A program made the position numbers and the translations under genes. A stretch of 64,000 bases of DNA. Origin: Clostridia bacterium. GTDB lineage: Bacteria > Bacillota > Clostridia > Oscillospirales > CAG-382. Location: the NCBI GenBank assembly GCA_017521025.1, contig JAFXEB010000022.1:1-64000 (forward strand), given 5' to 3'. The stretch's first letter is position 1, and each line of letters begins with the position of its first letter. Positions 16,160 through 24,657 of the stretch are shown here, piece after piece. Under the pieces are notes generated by a model. The model was not told the origin of the DNA and did not search any database. It saw only the letters and a program-made list of their open reading frames with translations.

Positions 16160-16522
16160 TTACTCTCCGCTCACAAGATAGGGCGACTCCAGCATAAACA
16201 CTGCTATTCCGCCGATTATAAGAAGCAGTCCAAGGGCCTTTCGGCGTGTTATCTTTTCCTTGAACACGAGCCTGCTGAGCAAAGCTACGAAAAGATAGGT
16301 CACGGCGGCAATTGCGTGAGCTACCTTGAGCGGGATATACCGCTCGGCAAACACGTTAAGCGCCAATACACAGAAGAGTATGCCGTAGGAAGCTATGACC
16401 CACGGATTAAGGTATTCATACAGCTTGCCCCTGTGTGCCTTACGGGCAGACACGTTAAGCAGTATCTGAGACACTGCGCTGGCAAAGGCGTTAAAGACTA
16501 CAAGTAAATAAAACTTAATCAT
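16160..16522 (-). CDS. SMR/EamA-like small transporter, half 1
   Basis: This 120-residue protein has four membrane segments, the size of SMR transporters and of the ArnE/ArnF flippase halves. It overlaps the next small transporter gene by 8 bases, so the two are made together and probably form a heterodimer. In an operon with a dTDP-amino-sugar aminotransferase and an ArnC-like glycosyltransferase, a role in flipping an undecaprenyl-linked sugar across the membrane is plausible but inferred. A multidrug SMR pump is the alternative. Confidence 0.78.
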   Translation of the reverse strand: MIKFYLLVVFNAFASAVSQILLNVSARKAHRGKLYEYLNPWVIASYGILFCVLALNVFAERYIPLKVAHAIAAVTYLFVALLSRLVFKEKITRRKALGLLLIIGGIAVFMLESPYLVSGE

Positions 16523-16868
16523 CCTTCAAAGACACCAGTACAACGCCCGCCACTATCATAAGTGCGCCTATGACGTTTGTTACTGTGATTCCTTCCTTAA
16601 AGATGACGGCGGAAAGCAAGAGCACCCACACGGTGGTGACGCTTTTGTTAGAATACGCCACGGAGGGCTCAAAGGGCTTTATCGCCTGCTGCCATAGGAT
16701 TGCGTAGACGCCGAGGATAAGTACCATCAGCCCGAAATACAGAACGTATTTCAGGGACAAAAAATCCTCGCCCGCCGCAAACTTTGACATCACCGTTACA
16801 CCTGAGTATAACAGGATGGAAAAGTGCAGGAGAAGCAAATTTTTGAACGATATAAGTTTTTTCTTCAA
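16515..16868 (-). CDS. SMR/EamA-like small transporter, half 2
   Basis: This 117-residue protein has four membrane segments with short loops; the third-to-fourth helix region (FKEGITVTNVIGALMIVAG) is typical of the drug/metabolite transporter fold. Its gene overlaps the 5' end of half 1. The two halves are clearly different sequences, as in ArnE and ArnF. It follows the acyltransferase by 15 bases and belongs to the same operon. Confidence 0.78.
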   Translation of the reverse strand: MKKKLISFKNLLLLHFSILLYSGVTVMSKFAAGEDFLSLKYVLYFGLMVLILGVYAILWQQAIKPFEPSVAYSNKSVTTVWVLLLSAVIFKEGITVTNVIGALMIVAGVVLVSLKDD

Positions 16869-16883
16869 AGCACTTCGCCTCCA

Positions 16884-17432
16884 TTACACCGTGTATTCAA
16901 AATCCAGCTCACGCACCACACGGGCGGGGTTGCCTGCCACCACGGTATTGGGAGGTACGTCCTTTGTGACAACGGCGCCTGCACCTATCACCGCATTGGG
17001 CCCTATGGAACTGACACCGGGCAGAATGATTGCATGTGCACCTATCCAAGTGCCGTCCTTTATCTCCACCCTATGGAGCTTGGTTTCTTTATTTTCAGAG
17101 GTGAAACCGGTTTTTATGGGATGGGAGTGAGAATATATCTCCGCACCTGCAGACAGGGTAACATCGTTGCCCAGCACTACCTCACCCGTGAAGTCAATAT
17201 GCACATCTCTTGCGATAATAGCGTGCTTGCCCACAGTAAGCCTACCGCCATCCTTTCTGCGGTGGGTGCGGACAAAGCGTACGTTGTTTTCGATAACCGC
17301 ACGCCTGCCTATCTTATACAGCATACGGTATATCAGAACACGAAGGCTTTGAAAGACAGGAAAATTAAAAAGCTCTATCCCGAAGATTATCTGCATTATT
17401 CTGCGAAAGCCCTCAACGATTATATATTTCAA
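16884..17432 (-). CDS. Hexapeptide-repeat acyltransferase
   Basis: This protein of about 182 residues carries left-handed beta-helix hexapeptide repeats (about 65-170), with HSHPI and the terminal motif GAGAVVTKDVPPNTVVAGNPARVV of sugar O- or N-acyltransferases. A hydrophobic N-terminal stretch (about 12-35) may bind the membrane. I favour the TTG at 17432 because AAAGGA lies nine bases upstream and just after the preceding stop; an in-frame start at 17471 would overlap that gene. It probably acylates the sugar made by the operon, perhaps the 4-amino group, which is inference. Confidence 0.82.
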   Translation of the reverse strand: MKYIIVEGFRRIMQIIFGIELFNFPVFQSLRVLIYRMLYKIGRRAVIENNVRFVRTHRRKDGGRLTVGKHAIIARDVHIDFTGEVVLGNDVTLSAGAEIYSHSHPIKTGFTSENKETKLHRVEIKDGTWIGAHAIILPGVSSIGPNAVIGAGAVVTKDVPPNTVVAGNPARVVRELDFEYTV

Positions 17433-17446
17433 ACCTTTACATCCTT

Positions 17447-18316
17447 TCAAAGCCCGTCTCTTATGTGACAAAAGGCATCCTCAAGCCCGTAGGCGGCGGT
17501 AAAGCCAAGCTCCCTCTCCGCCTTTGTAACATCCATCAGAAAGCAATCTGTGCTCTCGGGCTTGGTGTAGTCGTGTACAAGGTTGCCCTCGTTGCCGAAG
17601 ACACGGTTTATGCACTGAGCCAATTCAAGCGCCGAATAGCTGTACCGCATACCGATATTATAGATGCCGCCGCAGTCGCCCTTAGATAGAGCGGCGAGTA
17701 TGGCGGCAGAAACGTCCTTAACGTAAATATATTGCTTTTTTGCACTGCCGTGCCCGTAGATGATCTGTGTCCTGCCTGCTATGGCGTTATCTATAAGGGT
17801 GTTTAGCAAAAATCCCTTGCGTTCACCCATACCGATGACCTGTGCAAACCGCAAACATTTAATATTCATACCCTTGCTTGCGTTATAGTAAAGAGCCAGT
17901 GCATCGGTCGCCGCCTTTGATGCGCCGTACATACTGTAGGGAGGACAAGCGTCGGTCTCCCTCCATGGCATAGCACCGCCCGAATATGCCGCAGTGGATG
18001 AGGCGAACACTACGTTCTTTATGCCTAAGCTATGGAAAACAGAAAAATACTCTGCGCCAAGGCTGACGTTAAAGCTGTAATCCCCGTGAGAAAAGCTTGC
18101 CGTAGGGCGTCTTGCGGCAAGAAGCACTGCAGCATCACAGTCCTGCAACGCACCATATACATCGCAAGTTGCGGAGAGATCCACGAATTCAAAGCCGTCT
18201 ACCGTCTGTCTCGGCTTTGCGTAGTCAAGTCCCCTTACGCTGTTGCCCGCACCGCAGGCGGCGGCGCAAAGCTCGGTGCCTATAAAGCCCGATGAGCCTA
18301 TTACGGCGATCCTCAT
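17447..18316 (-). CDS. NAD-dependent sugar epimerase/dehydratase
   Basis: This 289-residue protein belongs to the extended short-chain dehydrogenase family. It has the nucleotide motif GSSGFIGTE (residues 8-16) and the catalytic YGASK, with the active-site Ser/Thr around SSTAAYSG. It may act as a 4-epimerase or reductase on the nucleotide sugar. The ATG overlaps the stop of the ATP-grasp gene (ATGA). With rfbA, rfbB and the aminotransferase already present, its step probably comes later in the pathway, but the substrate cannot be read from the sequence. Confidence 0.85.
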   Translation of the reverse strand: MRIAVIGSSGFIGTELCAAACGAGNSVRGLDYAKPRQTVDGFEFVDLSATCDVYGALQDCDAAVLLAARRPTASFSHGDYSFNVSLGAEYFSVFHSLGIKNVVFASSTAAYSGGAMPWRETDACPPYSMYGASKAATDALALYYNASKGMNIKCLRFAQVIGMGERKGFLLNTLIDNAIAGRTQIIYGHGSAKKQYIYVKDVSAAILAALSKGDCGGIYNIGMRYSYSALELAQCINRVFGNEGNLVHDYTKPESTDCFLMDVTKAERELGFTAAYGLEDAFCHIRDGL

Positions 18317-19428
18317 ATCTCGCCCTCCACTATCTTAAAGCCGCCCTTTTCGATATATCCGTTAGAGCTCTTTACTTTGTCACCGTTTTCGTAATACCAT
18401 TGCAGATACACGGCGTCGTCTGTGCTGTACTTGCTTCTGTCATAGAGCTTGCCCGGCTCCTCGCTGAGAAACTCAAGATAGCAGGGCTTTACGGGGTAAT
18501 CCTTTATCTCCCCTGCAAAGCTACGCTCTCCCGTAAGCATATCCACGGTCATAGCCAGCAGGTCAACGCCTGTTGCATATCTGATAAGCCTCCACATATG
18601 GCATCCGTCAAGACGTGGCGTTACCTCCAGCAGCTTGGGGTATTTGCCGTCCTTCATCTTTATCTGGAAATACGATGGGCCGTTCTTTATATCGAGGGCA
18701 TCGAGCACACGACTGACCAGGTCGATTATACGCTCGGCGCTCTCGCCCTTGCCGTATTTGCTCGGTATGATGTGCTTGTGGATGAGGCCGCCCGGATAGT
18801 TCGCCCAAACGATGCGGTCGGAGATAAGAGAGAACACGATTTTGCCGCCGCAGGAAAAGCAGTTTACGGATATCTCGTCGCCGTCAACGTACTCCTCGAC
18901 AATTATCCTTTTGTTATTTGCAAAGCTCATAGAAGCATCAAAATGCTTTTTATAATCCTCATAGCTGTCTATGCGGTACACGCCACGCTGACCCTGAGAA
19001 TCCGTAGGCTTCATAATAAGGGGATAGTCAAGCTCTATTGCCGCATCCACCGACTCTGCCTCTATAAACCTGAGATTGCCCTCAAAGCCGTTGCCAAGCC
19101 TTTTTCTGAAAACGGTCTTGGTGTTACACGCCACAGCGGTATCACTGCTTATAAAAGCAGGCAGACCGAGCCTTTCGCTGACCCTTGCGGCTGTGGGCAT
19201 AGCCAGATCGGAGCCTACGGAATAAACGTAGTCTGCACCCAGCTCTTTTGCGTAAGCCTCTACAGCGTCGGTGTCCTTTATGTTTATCTGTCTGAACCCG
19301 TCGGCATACTTCTCAGCCGCATCGCCGCTCAGGTAGCTGCAGGCATATACACGATGCCCCTTGTCCTTGCAATACCTGATAACGTCGGTCTGCGCCTGAC
19401 CTGTGCCAAGAATCAGTAACTTTTTCAT
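18313..19428 (-). CDS. ATP-grasp ligase
   Basis: This 371-residue protein has an N-terminal nucleotide-like fold (LILGTGQAQTDVI), a preATP-grasp region and an ATP-grasp domain (about 110-300) with the lysine of PLIMKPTDSQGQRG, the hinge IIVEEYVDGDEIS, and the metal-binding LLEVTPRLDGC segment. ATP-grasp enzymes activate a carboxylate as an acyl phosphate and join it to an amine. In this operon the amine could be the 4-amino group of the sugar, so attachment of an amino acid or other acid is the most interesting possibility. It overlaps its neighbours on both sides by 4 bases. Confidence 0.85.
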   Translation of the reverse strand: MKKLLILGTGQAQTDVIRYCKDKGHRVYACSYLSGDAAEKYADGFRQINIKDTDAVEAYAKELGADYVYSVGSDLAMPTAARVSERLGLPAFISSDTAVACNTKTVFRKRLGNGFEGNLRFIEAESVDAAIELDYPLIMKPTDSQGQRGVYRIDSYEDYKKHFDASMSFANNKRIIVEEYVDGDEISVNCFSCGGKIVFSLISDRIVWANYPGGLIHKHIIPSKYGKGESAERIIDLVSRVLDALDIKNGPSYFQIKMKDGKYPKLLEVTPRLDGCHMWRLIRYATGVDLLAMTVDMLTGERSFAGEIKDYPVKPCYLEFLSEEPGKLYDRSKYSTDDAVYLQWYYENGDKVKSSNGYIEKGGFKIVEGEI

Positions 19429-20375
19429 TCGTCTTTTTCCTTCCCTTCCTTAACAGTGACACTGCGTATGACATACTGAGGCTCTTTATTCATACCTAAA
19501 AACATACGCCCAAGATATTCACCTATCAGTCCCAAAAACATAAATGTCAGACCGAAAAGGAAGCAGATTATGATTATTGTAGAAGGCCAGCCCATTGCCA
19601 TATTCGGCGTTATGAACAGCTTTTTGATAAGGACGAACAATCCCGAAAGCAGGCTGACTATCGAAAAGAAGTAGCCCATATAGGTGCAGAGCCTGAGAGG
19701 AACTATTGAAAAGCCCATTATACCCGACCAAAGCTTCAAAAGCTTTTTGAATGTATAGCCCGATTCCCCGACAGTGCGCTCAAAGTGCTTGATAGGGATA
19801 CAGCTTATGTTGCGTGTAGTCCTGAGCACCAACCCCTGCAGATACGAATATCCGTGGCTGTACTGCACCATATATTCCATAACAAAACGTTGCATTACAA
19901 AAAAGCTGGAGGTCTTCATCTCCTTGGGTTTACCTATGAGAATACGCACGGACAGATAGTTGAGCTTACTGCCGAGGTTGCGGAAAAAGCCGTGCTTTTT
20001 CTGCTCATAATAGCCGTATACCACGTCATAACCCTTGTCAAGCTCGCTTAGAAGTGCAGAAAGCTGTGAGGGGTGGGTCTGCATATCGTCATCCATACAG
20101 ATTATCACCTCGCCCTTTGCGAAGGAAAAGCCTGCCATAGTAGCGTTATGCTGTCCCGTATTCTTTGCCAAATCAAGGGCGGTTACGTTGTCATATTCTT
20201 GGGCAAGTGCCTTTATGGTCCTTGCGGTAGCACCGCCATCGGGGGAGCAATCGTTCACAAGCACAAATTCAAAGGGCGTTCTGCCAAGCCGTGTAAGCTC
20301 TGCAGAGGTCTCCTCTACTACGGTAGCTATGGTTTTTGATGATTTATAGCAAGGAATTACTACAGAATATTTCAT
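19425..20375 (-). CDS. ArnC-like family 2 glycosyltransferase
   Basis: This 316-residue protein has a GT-A domain (about 1-225) with VVIPCYKSS, the first Asp of VNDCSPDGG, and the metal-binding MDDDMQTHPSQ. Two membrane helices follow near residues 233-255 and 270-292, then a cytosolic tail. This layout is that of ArnC, GtrB and related enzymes that transfer a sugar from a nucleotide to undecaprenyl phosphate. It overlaps the ATP-grasp gene by 4 bases and follows the aminotransferase by 18. It is the likely step that moves the amino sugar onto the lipid carrier. Confidence 0.9.
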   Translation of the reverse strand: MKYSVVIPCYKSSKTIATVVEETSAELTRLGRTPFEFVLVNDCSPDGGATARTIKALAQEYDNVTALDLAKNTGQHNATMAGFSFAKGEVIICMDDDMQTHPSQLSALLSELDKGYDVVYGYYEQKKHGFFRNLGSKLNYLSVRILIGKPKEMKTSSFFVMQRFVMEYMVQYSHGYSYLQGLVLRTTRNISCIPIKHFERTVGESGYTFKKLLKLWSGIMGFSIVPLRLCTYMGYFFSIVSLLSGLFVLIKKLFITPNMAMGWPSTIIIICFLFGLTFMFLGLIGEYLGRMFLGMNKEPQYVIRSVTVKEGKEKDE

Positions 20376-20393
20376 TATGCTACAGTTCCTTTA

Positions 20394-21527
20394 TCAAACA
20401 GTCTTATAAAACTCCCAAACGGCGTCAATGACCCTTGCGGCTTCGTCCTCGGTGATTCCGTAATACATAGGCAGTCTCAGCAGACGCTCGCTCTCCTTGG
20501 TGGTGTATCTGTCCTCACCGCTGAAGCGTCCGAAGCGTTTACCGGCCGGTGCGCTGTGCAGAGGGATGTAATGGAAGGCGGATGCTATACCACGCTCCTT
20601 AAGATGGGCTATAAGCGCTCCACGCTCTGACAGCTCCTTGGTTTTTATATAGTACATATGGGCATTATGGGCACAGCCCTCGGGGATATACGGCAGCTCT
20701 ATCCTGCCGCTTGCCGCCAGCTCCGCAAGCCCCTTATTGTAAAGCTCCCAAACAGCAAGACGTGCATTATTTATCTCATCTGCTATCTCAAGCTGAGCGT
20801 AAAGATAGGCGGCATTCATATCGCTGGGAAGATAGGAGGAGCCGTAGTCCACCCAGGTATATTTGTCCACCTGTCCACGGAAAAAGCGACTGCGGTCGGT
20901 GCCCTTTTCCCTGATTATCTCTGCCTTTTCTATAGCCGCCTCTCTACCTATGAGGAGTGCACCGCCCTCACCCATACTGTAGTTTTTCGTCTCGTGAAAG
21001 CTAAAGCAGCCAAAATCACCCATGGTACCCAGCGCCTTGCCCTTATAGCTCGCCATAACGCCCTGAGCCGCATCCTCCACCACGTACAGTCCGTGGGCGG
21101 CGGCTATGGCGTTTATCGTATCCATCTCGCAGGATACGCCTGCGTAGTGGACGGGCACTATCACCCTGGTTTTTGAGCTTATGGCGGCTTCTACAAGCCT
21201 TTCGTCCATATTCATGGTGTCGGGTCTTACGTCAACAAAAACTATAGTTGCGCCACGCTGTACAAAGGCATCTGCCGTTGACACGAAGGTGTAGGAGGGC
21301 ATTATTACCTCGTCGCCGGCCTTTACGTCGCAAAGGAGTGCCGCCATTTCAAGCGCATGGGTGCAGGAGGTGGTGAGCAACGCCTTGGGGGTGCCTGTTT
21401 GCTGTTCTATCCACGCACTGCACTGTTTTGTAAACGTGCCGTCGCCGCATATTTTGCCCATTGCAACAGCGGTTTTTATATACTCAAGTCCCTTGTCTGC
21501 CACGGGCGGACGGTTGAAGGGAATCAT
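20394..21527 (-). CDS. rffA: dTDP-4-dehydro-6-deoxyglucose aminotransferase (RffA/WecE-like)
   Basis: This 377-residue DegT/DnrJ/EryC1/StrS aminotransferase has its PLP lysine at K181 in FHETKNYSMGEGG, the same number as in E. coli RffA (WecE), and the cofactor motif VEDAAQG. RffA makes dTDP-4-amino-4,6-dideoxygalactose from the product of RfbB. The adjacent rfbA and rfbB, and the absence of rfbC and rfbD, support this over rhamnose synthesis. I set the start at the ATG of MIPFNRP, with GAGGTG upstream; a longer in-frame start would overlap rfbB. The exact epimer made (galacto or gluco) is not certain. Confidence 0.88.
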   Translation of the reverse strand: MIPFNRPPVADKGLEYIKTAVAMGKICGDGTFTKQCSAWIEQQTGTPKALLTTSCTHALEMAALLCDVKAGDEVIMPSYTFVSTADAFVQRGATIVFVDVRPDTMNMDERLVEAAISSKTRVIVPVHYAGVSCEMDTINAIAAAHGLYVVEDAAQGVMASYKGKALGTMGDFGCFSFHETKNYSMGEGGALLIGREAAIEKAEIIREKGTDRSRFFRGQVDKYTWVDYGSSYLPSDMNAAYLYAQLEIADEINNARLAVWELYNKGLAELAASGRIELPYIPEGCAHNAHMYYIKTKELSERGALIAHLKERGIASAFHYIPLHSAPAGKRFGRFSGEDRYTTKESERLLRLPMYYGITEDEAARVIDAVWEFYKTV

Positions 21528-21555
21528 TTTTTCAACACCTCTTTGCTTTTCTGAT

Positions 21556-22611
21556 TCAGGCATCGCCGTACATTTTGCCGTAATAGTTCATATAGTCGCC
21601 GTTTACAATGTTTGCCGTCCATTCCTTATGGTCAAGATACCATTTTACCGTTTCGGCAATACCCTGTCCGAAGCTGTATTCAGGTGCCCAGCCCAGCTCT
21701 GTGCTTATCTTTGTATTGTCTATAGCGTAGCGGCGATCGTGACCGGGACGGTCCTTTACATAGGTGATAAGACCTTCATCACCACCGCACGCCTCTATTA
21801 TCAGCTTTACTATTTCGATATTTGCCTTTTCGTTATTACCGCCGATATTATATATCTCACCACCCCTGCCCTTTTCAAGCACGGCGAATATGCCCTTACA
21901 GTGGTCGCTCACGTGGAGCCAGTCACGAATCTGCATACCGTCACCGTATACAGGCAAAGGCTTGCCTTGAATACAGTTATTGAGCATAAGCGGGATAAGC
22001 TTTTCGGGAAACTGATAGGGGCCGTAGTTGTTGGAGCAACGGGTTATATTGACGGGCAGACCGAAAGTCTCGTGATATGCTCTGACAAACAGGTCGGCAG
22101 ATGCCTTTGACGCTGAGTACGGGCTGTTGGGAGAGAGAGGAGTAGTCTCTGTGAACCTGCCGGTCTTACCCAATGCGCCGTATACCTCGTCCGTGGACAC
22201 CTGCAGAAACCTTACGCCTTCTTTATAATCACGGCTGTATTTGTCGTTTGGAAACAGCTTCCAATGCTTTTTGGCACAATCAAGCAGCACCTGCGTGCCA
22301 AGCACGTTGGTTTTTAAGAAGCACTGAGGGTCAACGATACTGCGGTCAACGTGGCTTTCTGCCGCAAAATTCACCACCGTGTCGATAGCTTCTTCCTCAA
22401 AAAGCCTGTCCACGGCATCGGCGTCGGTTATATCGCCTTTTACAAAGCGGTAATGTGAACCCTCTGCTATCCCCTCAAGGTTTTCAAGGTTGCCTGCGTA
22501 GGTAAGCGCATCCATATTTATTATGCGTATATCTCTGCCCAGAGACAGCGCATATCTTACAAAGTTACTGCCGATAAAGCCTGCGCCGCCCGTTACAAGT
22601 ATATTTTTCAT
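21556..22611 (-). CDS. rfbB: dTDP-glucose 4,6-dehydratase
   Basis: This 351-residue enzyme converts dTDP-glucose to dTDP-4-dehydro-6-deoxyglucose with bound NAD. GGAGFIGSN lies at the N-terminus, followed by STDEVYG with the catalytic Thr-Asp-Glu, and the YSASKAS tyrosine/lysine pair. The length is typical. It lies 12 bases after rfbA. Here the product probably feeds the RffA-type aminotransferase next door. Confidence 0.96.
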   Translation of the reverse strand: MKNILVTGGAGFIGSNFVRYALSLGRDIRIINMDALTYAGNLENLEGIAEGSHYRFVKGDITDADAVDRLFEEEAIDTVVNFAAESHVDRSIVDPQCFLKTNVLGTQVLLDCAKKHWKLFPNDKYSRDYKEGVRFLQVSTDEVYGALGKTGRFTETTPLSPNSPYSASKASADLFVRAYHETFGLPVNITRCSNNYGPYQFPEKLIPLMLNNCIQGKPLPVYGDGMQIRDWLHVSDHCKGIFAVLEKGRGGEIYNIGGNNEKANIEIVKLIIEACGGDEGLITYVKDRPGHDRRYAIDNTKISTELGWAPEYSFGQGIAETVKWYLDHKEWTANIVNGDYMNYYGKMYGDA

Positions 22612-22623
22612 AATATCTTCCTT

Positions 22624-23490
22624 TTATTGCTCCACAAGTGAAAGTATATACTGACCGTAGTCTGTCATCTTAAGGCTCTCGCCCACCTTGCGGAGCTGTT
22701 CTTTGGTAATAAAGCCACGGCGCCACGCTATCTCCTCAAGGCAGGAGATATAAAAGCCCTGTCTGGACTGCACCGCCTCCACATACATCGCCGCCTTAAG
22801 AAGTCCCTCGGGCGTGCCCGTATCAAGCCAAGCCATACCTCTGCCCATCAACTCCACGTTAAGCATCCCCATCTCAAGATAAGCGTTGTTGACGGAGGTT
22901 ATCTCTATCTCTCCACGCTCCGATGGCTTTATGCCTGCCGCTATATCGCAGACCTTACTGTCATAAAAGTATAGACCCGGTACGGCATAGCTGCTTTTGG
23001 GCTTTTCAGGCTTTTCCTCTATGGAGATGACCTTTTTATCCTTATCAAACTCCACCACGCCGAAGGCACGGGGGTCCTTTACGGGATAGCCGAAAATAGT
23101 TGCACCCTCGGTTCTATGCAGTGCTTTCTTCAGCGCCATAGTAAGGTTTTGACCGTAAAAGACGTTGTCGCCCAGTATAAGACACACATTATCGCCGTTT
23201 ATGAAATCCTTGCCGATAATGAATGCGTCGGCAAGTCCCCTCGGCTCCTCCTGCACTGCGTAAGAAAGCCTTGCGCCGAAGCGTGAACCGTCACCCAAAA
23301 GAGTTTTGTAGCTGTCTATATCCTCGGGGGTGGAGATAAGCAATATTTCATTTATGCCGCCCAAAAGAAGGGTGGATATGGGGTAGTATATAAGGGGCTT
23401 ATCATAGACGGGCAAAAGCTGCTTTGAAACAGCCTTTGTTAGGGGGTAAAGCCTTGTGCCCCTGCCGCCTGCAAGCACTATTCCTTTCAT
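22624..23490 (-). CDS. rfbA: Glucose-1-phosphate thymidylyltransferase
   Basis: This 288-residue enzyme makes dTDP-glucose from dTTP and glucose 1-phosphate. The nucleotide loop [11 protein letters not shown], the [10 protein letters not shown] segment, LGDNVFYG and [11 protein letters not shown] are intact. It is the first gene of the long operon, with a good promoter 42-70 bases upstream. It competes for the same glucose 1-phosphate pool as the glycogen genes downstream in the window. Confidence 0.97.
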   Translation of the reverse strand: MKGIVLAGGRGTRLYPLTKAVSKQLLPVYDKPLIYYPISTLLLGGINEILLISTPEDIDSYKTLLGDGSRFGARLSYAVQEEPRGLADAFIIGKDFINGDNVCLILGDNVFYGQNLTMALKKALHRTEGATIFGYPVKDPRAFGVVEFDKDKKVISIEEKPEKPKSSYAVPGLYFYDSKVCDIAAGIKPSERGEIEITSVNNAYLEMGMLNVELMGRGMAWLDTGTPEGLLKAAMYVEAVQSRQGFYISCLEEIAWRRGFITKEQLRKVGESLKMTDYGQYILSLVEQ

Positions 23491-23531
23491 AATTCGCTAA
23501 TGCACGACCTTTCCCTAATAACTCAAATTAC

Positions 23532-23560
23532 ATTATAACAGCAATGCTCTTTTATTGCAA
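23532..23560 (-). promoter_or_regulatory. Promoter of the amino-sugar operon
   Basis: On the minus strand TTGCAA (23555-23560) and TATAAT (23532-23537) are 17 bases apart. It is the only clear promoter before the run of about ten genes that ends at cca. Confidence 0.7.
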
Positions 23561-23618
23561 GGAGTTTTTTTAGACGCAGCAAAAACCCATCGTCTGCGTG
23601 GTAGCATAGCTGATTTCT

Positions 23619-23648
23619 ATTGACTTTGATATAAAAAGGGGGTATAAT
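23619..23648 (+). promoter_or_regulatory. Promoter of the phosphoribosyltransferase gene
   Basis: TTGACT (23619-23624) and TATAAT (23643-23648) are 18 bases apart, 33 bases before the start codon. Confidence 0.65.
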
Positions 23649-23680
23649 GTTAAAAAATAAACTGTGTGGAAGTGAGATAT

Positions 23681-24238
23681 ATGAACTACTATCCTGTTAA
23701 AATAGGTCGGGCAGAAAGAGATCTGCCGCTGTGCCCTCTTAATGATGAGCTTTCTATTGCCGCATTTGTGGTTTTTGGCGACTACGAGCTGACGGTGGAA
23801 TGTGCCTCGGAGCTGTTGAAGCTCGCACCCGAGCACGATTATCTTGTTACCGCTGAGGCGAAGGGGATTCCCATAATACACGAAATGGCAAGGCAAAACG
23901 GCGAAAAGCGCTATATGCTGGCGAGGAAGAATCCTAAGCTGTATATGACGGGCGTATTTGAGGTAACGGTGCGCTCTATCACCACTGCCAAGGAGCAAAA
24001 GCTGTACCTTGACAAGGCAGATGCCGAGCTTATGAAGGGCAAGCGTATTCTTATCGTTGATGACGTTATCTCCACGGGTGAGTCGCTGCGCGCCATAGAG
24101 GAACTTGTTCTGGCGGCGGGCGGTGAGATAGTGGGCAAGATGGCGGTGCTTGCAGAGGGCGACGCTGCAGATAGAGACGATATTATTTTCCTTGACAAGC
24201 TCCCCCTTTTCAAAGCAGACGGCACCCCTATCTCATAG
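23681..24238 (+). CDS. Phosphoribosyltransferase (adenine PRT-like)
   Basis: This 185-residue type I phosphoribosyltransferase has the PRPP-binding motif ILIVDDVISTGESL (about 124-137) and the TAEAKGIPIIHEMAR segment that resembles adenine phosphoribosyltransferases. The family transfers ribose 5-phosphate from PRPP to a purine base for salvage. It is monocistronic, with its own promoter and terminator. The N-terminal 30 residues differ from typical Apt, so xanthine or another base remains possible. Confidence 0.8.
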   Translation: MNYYPVKIGRAERDLPLCPLNDELSIAAFVVFGDYELTVECASELLKLAPEHDYLVTAEAKGIPIIHEMARQNGEKRYMLARKNPKLYMTGVFEVTVRSITTAKEQKLYLDKADAELMKGKRILIVDDVISTGESLRAIEELVLAAGGEIVGKMAVLAEGDAADRDDIIFLDKLPLFKADGTPIS

Positions 24239-24260
24239 ACATTTAAACGAAGGTAAACTA

Positions 24261-24290
24261 AAAGCGCAGTCCAAACGGACTGCGCTTTTT
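24261..24290. terminator. Terminator between convergent genes
   Basis: AAAGCGCAGTCC and GGACTGCGCTTT pair perfectly around AAAC, followed by TT on the plus strand. It separates the phosphoribosyltransferase from the zinc-ribbon gene. Confidence 0.85.
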
Positions 24291-24333
24291 GCTGCTTATT
24301 TATTGTTTATTTATTAAACCACAAATTCGCAAA

Positions 24334-24606
24334 TTACTGCTTCTGAGCTGCGAAGCACTCGCTGCAGTAAACAGGTCTGTCATCGGAAGGCTTGAAAGGA
24401 ACCTTTGCTTCCTTACCACAGCTTGCGCAAGTAGTGGTGAAGAATTCTCTGGGGCCTCTTGCAGCGTTCTTCTTAGCGTCACGGCATGCCTTGCAGCGCT
24501 GGGGCTCATTCTGGAAGCCACGCTCTGCGTAGAACTGCTGCTCGCCTGCGGAAAATACGAACTCTGCGCCGCATTCCTTACAAACTAAGGTCTTGTCTTC
24601 GTACAT
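24334..24606 (-). CDS. Small zinc-ribbon protein with four CxxC pairs
   Basis: This 90-residue protein carries eight cysteines in four CxxC pairs (C9/C12, C38/C41, C60/C63, C81/C84), enough for two zinc ribbons. The first half resembles the small zinc-binding domain proteins common in Firmicutes (VCKECGAEFVFSAGEQQF). The middle is basic and may bind nucleic acid. The function is not known. It follows the sigma factor on the same strand with a 51-base gap. Confidence 0.85.
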   Translation of the reverse strand: MYEDKTLVCKECGAEFVFSAGEQQFYAERGFQNEPQRCKACRDAKKNAARGPREFFTTTCASCGKEAKVPFKPSDDRPVYCSECFAAQKQ

Positions 24607-24657
24607 AATTTTTACCTCGCTTTGGTATAATGTTATTTTTCGGGTTGCCCCGTTTTA

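Noticed and set aside
21556-23490. dTDP-rhamnose biosynthesis
   Set aside because: rfbA and rfbB are present, but rfbC and rfbD are not; the adjacent aminotransferase points to an amino sugar.
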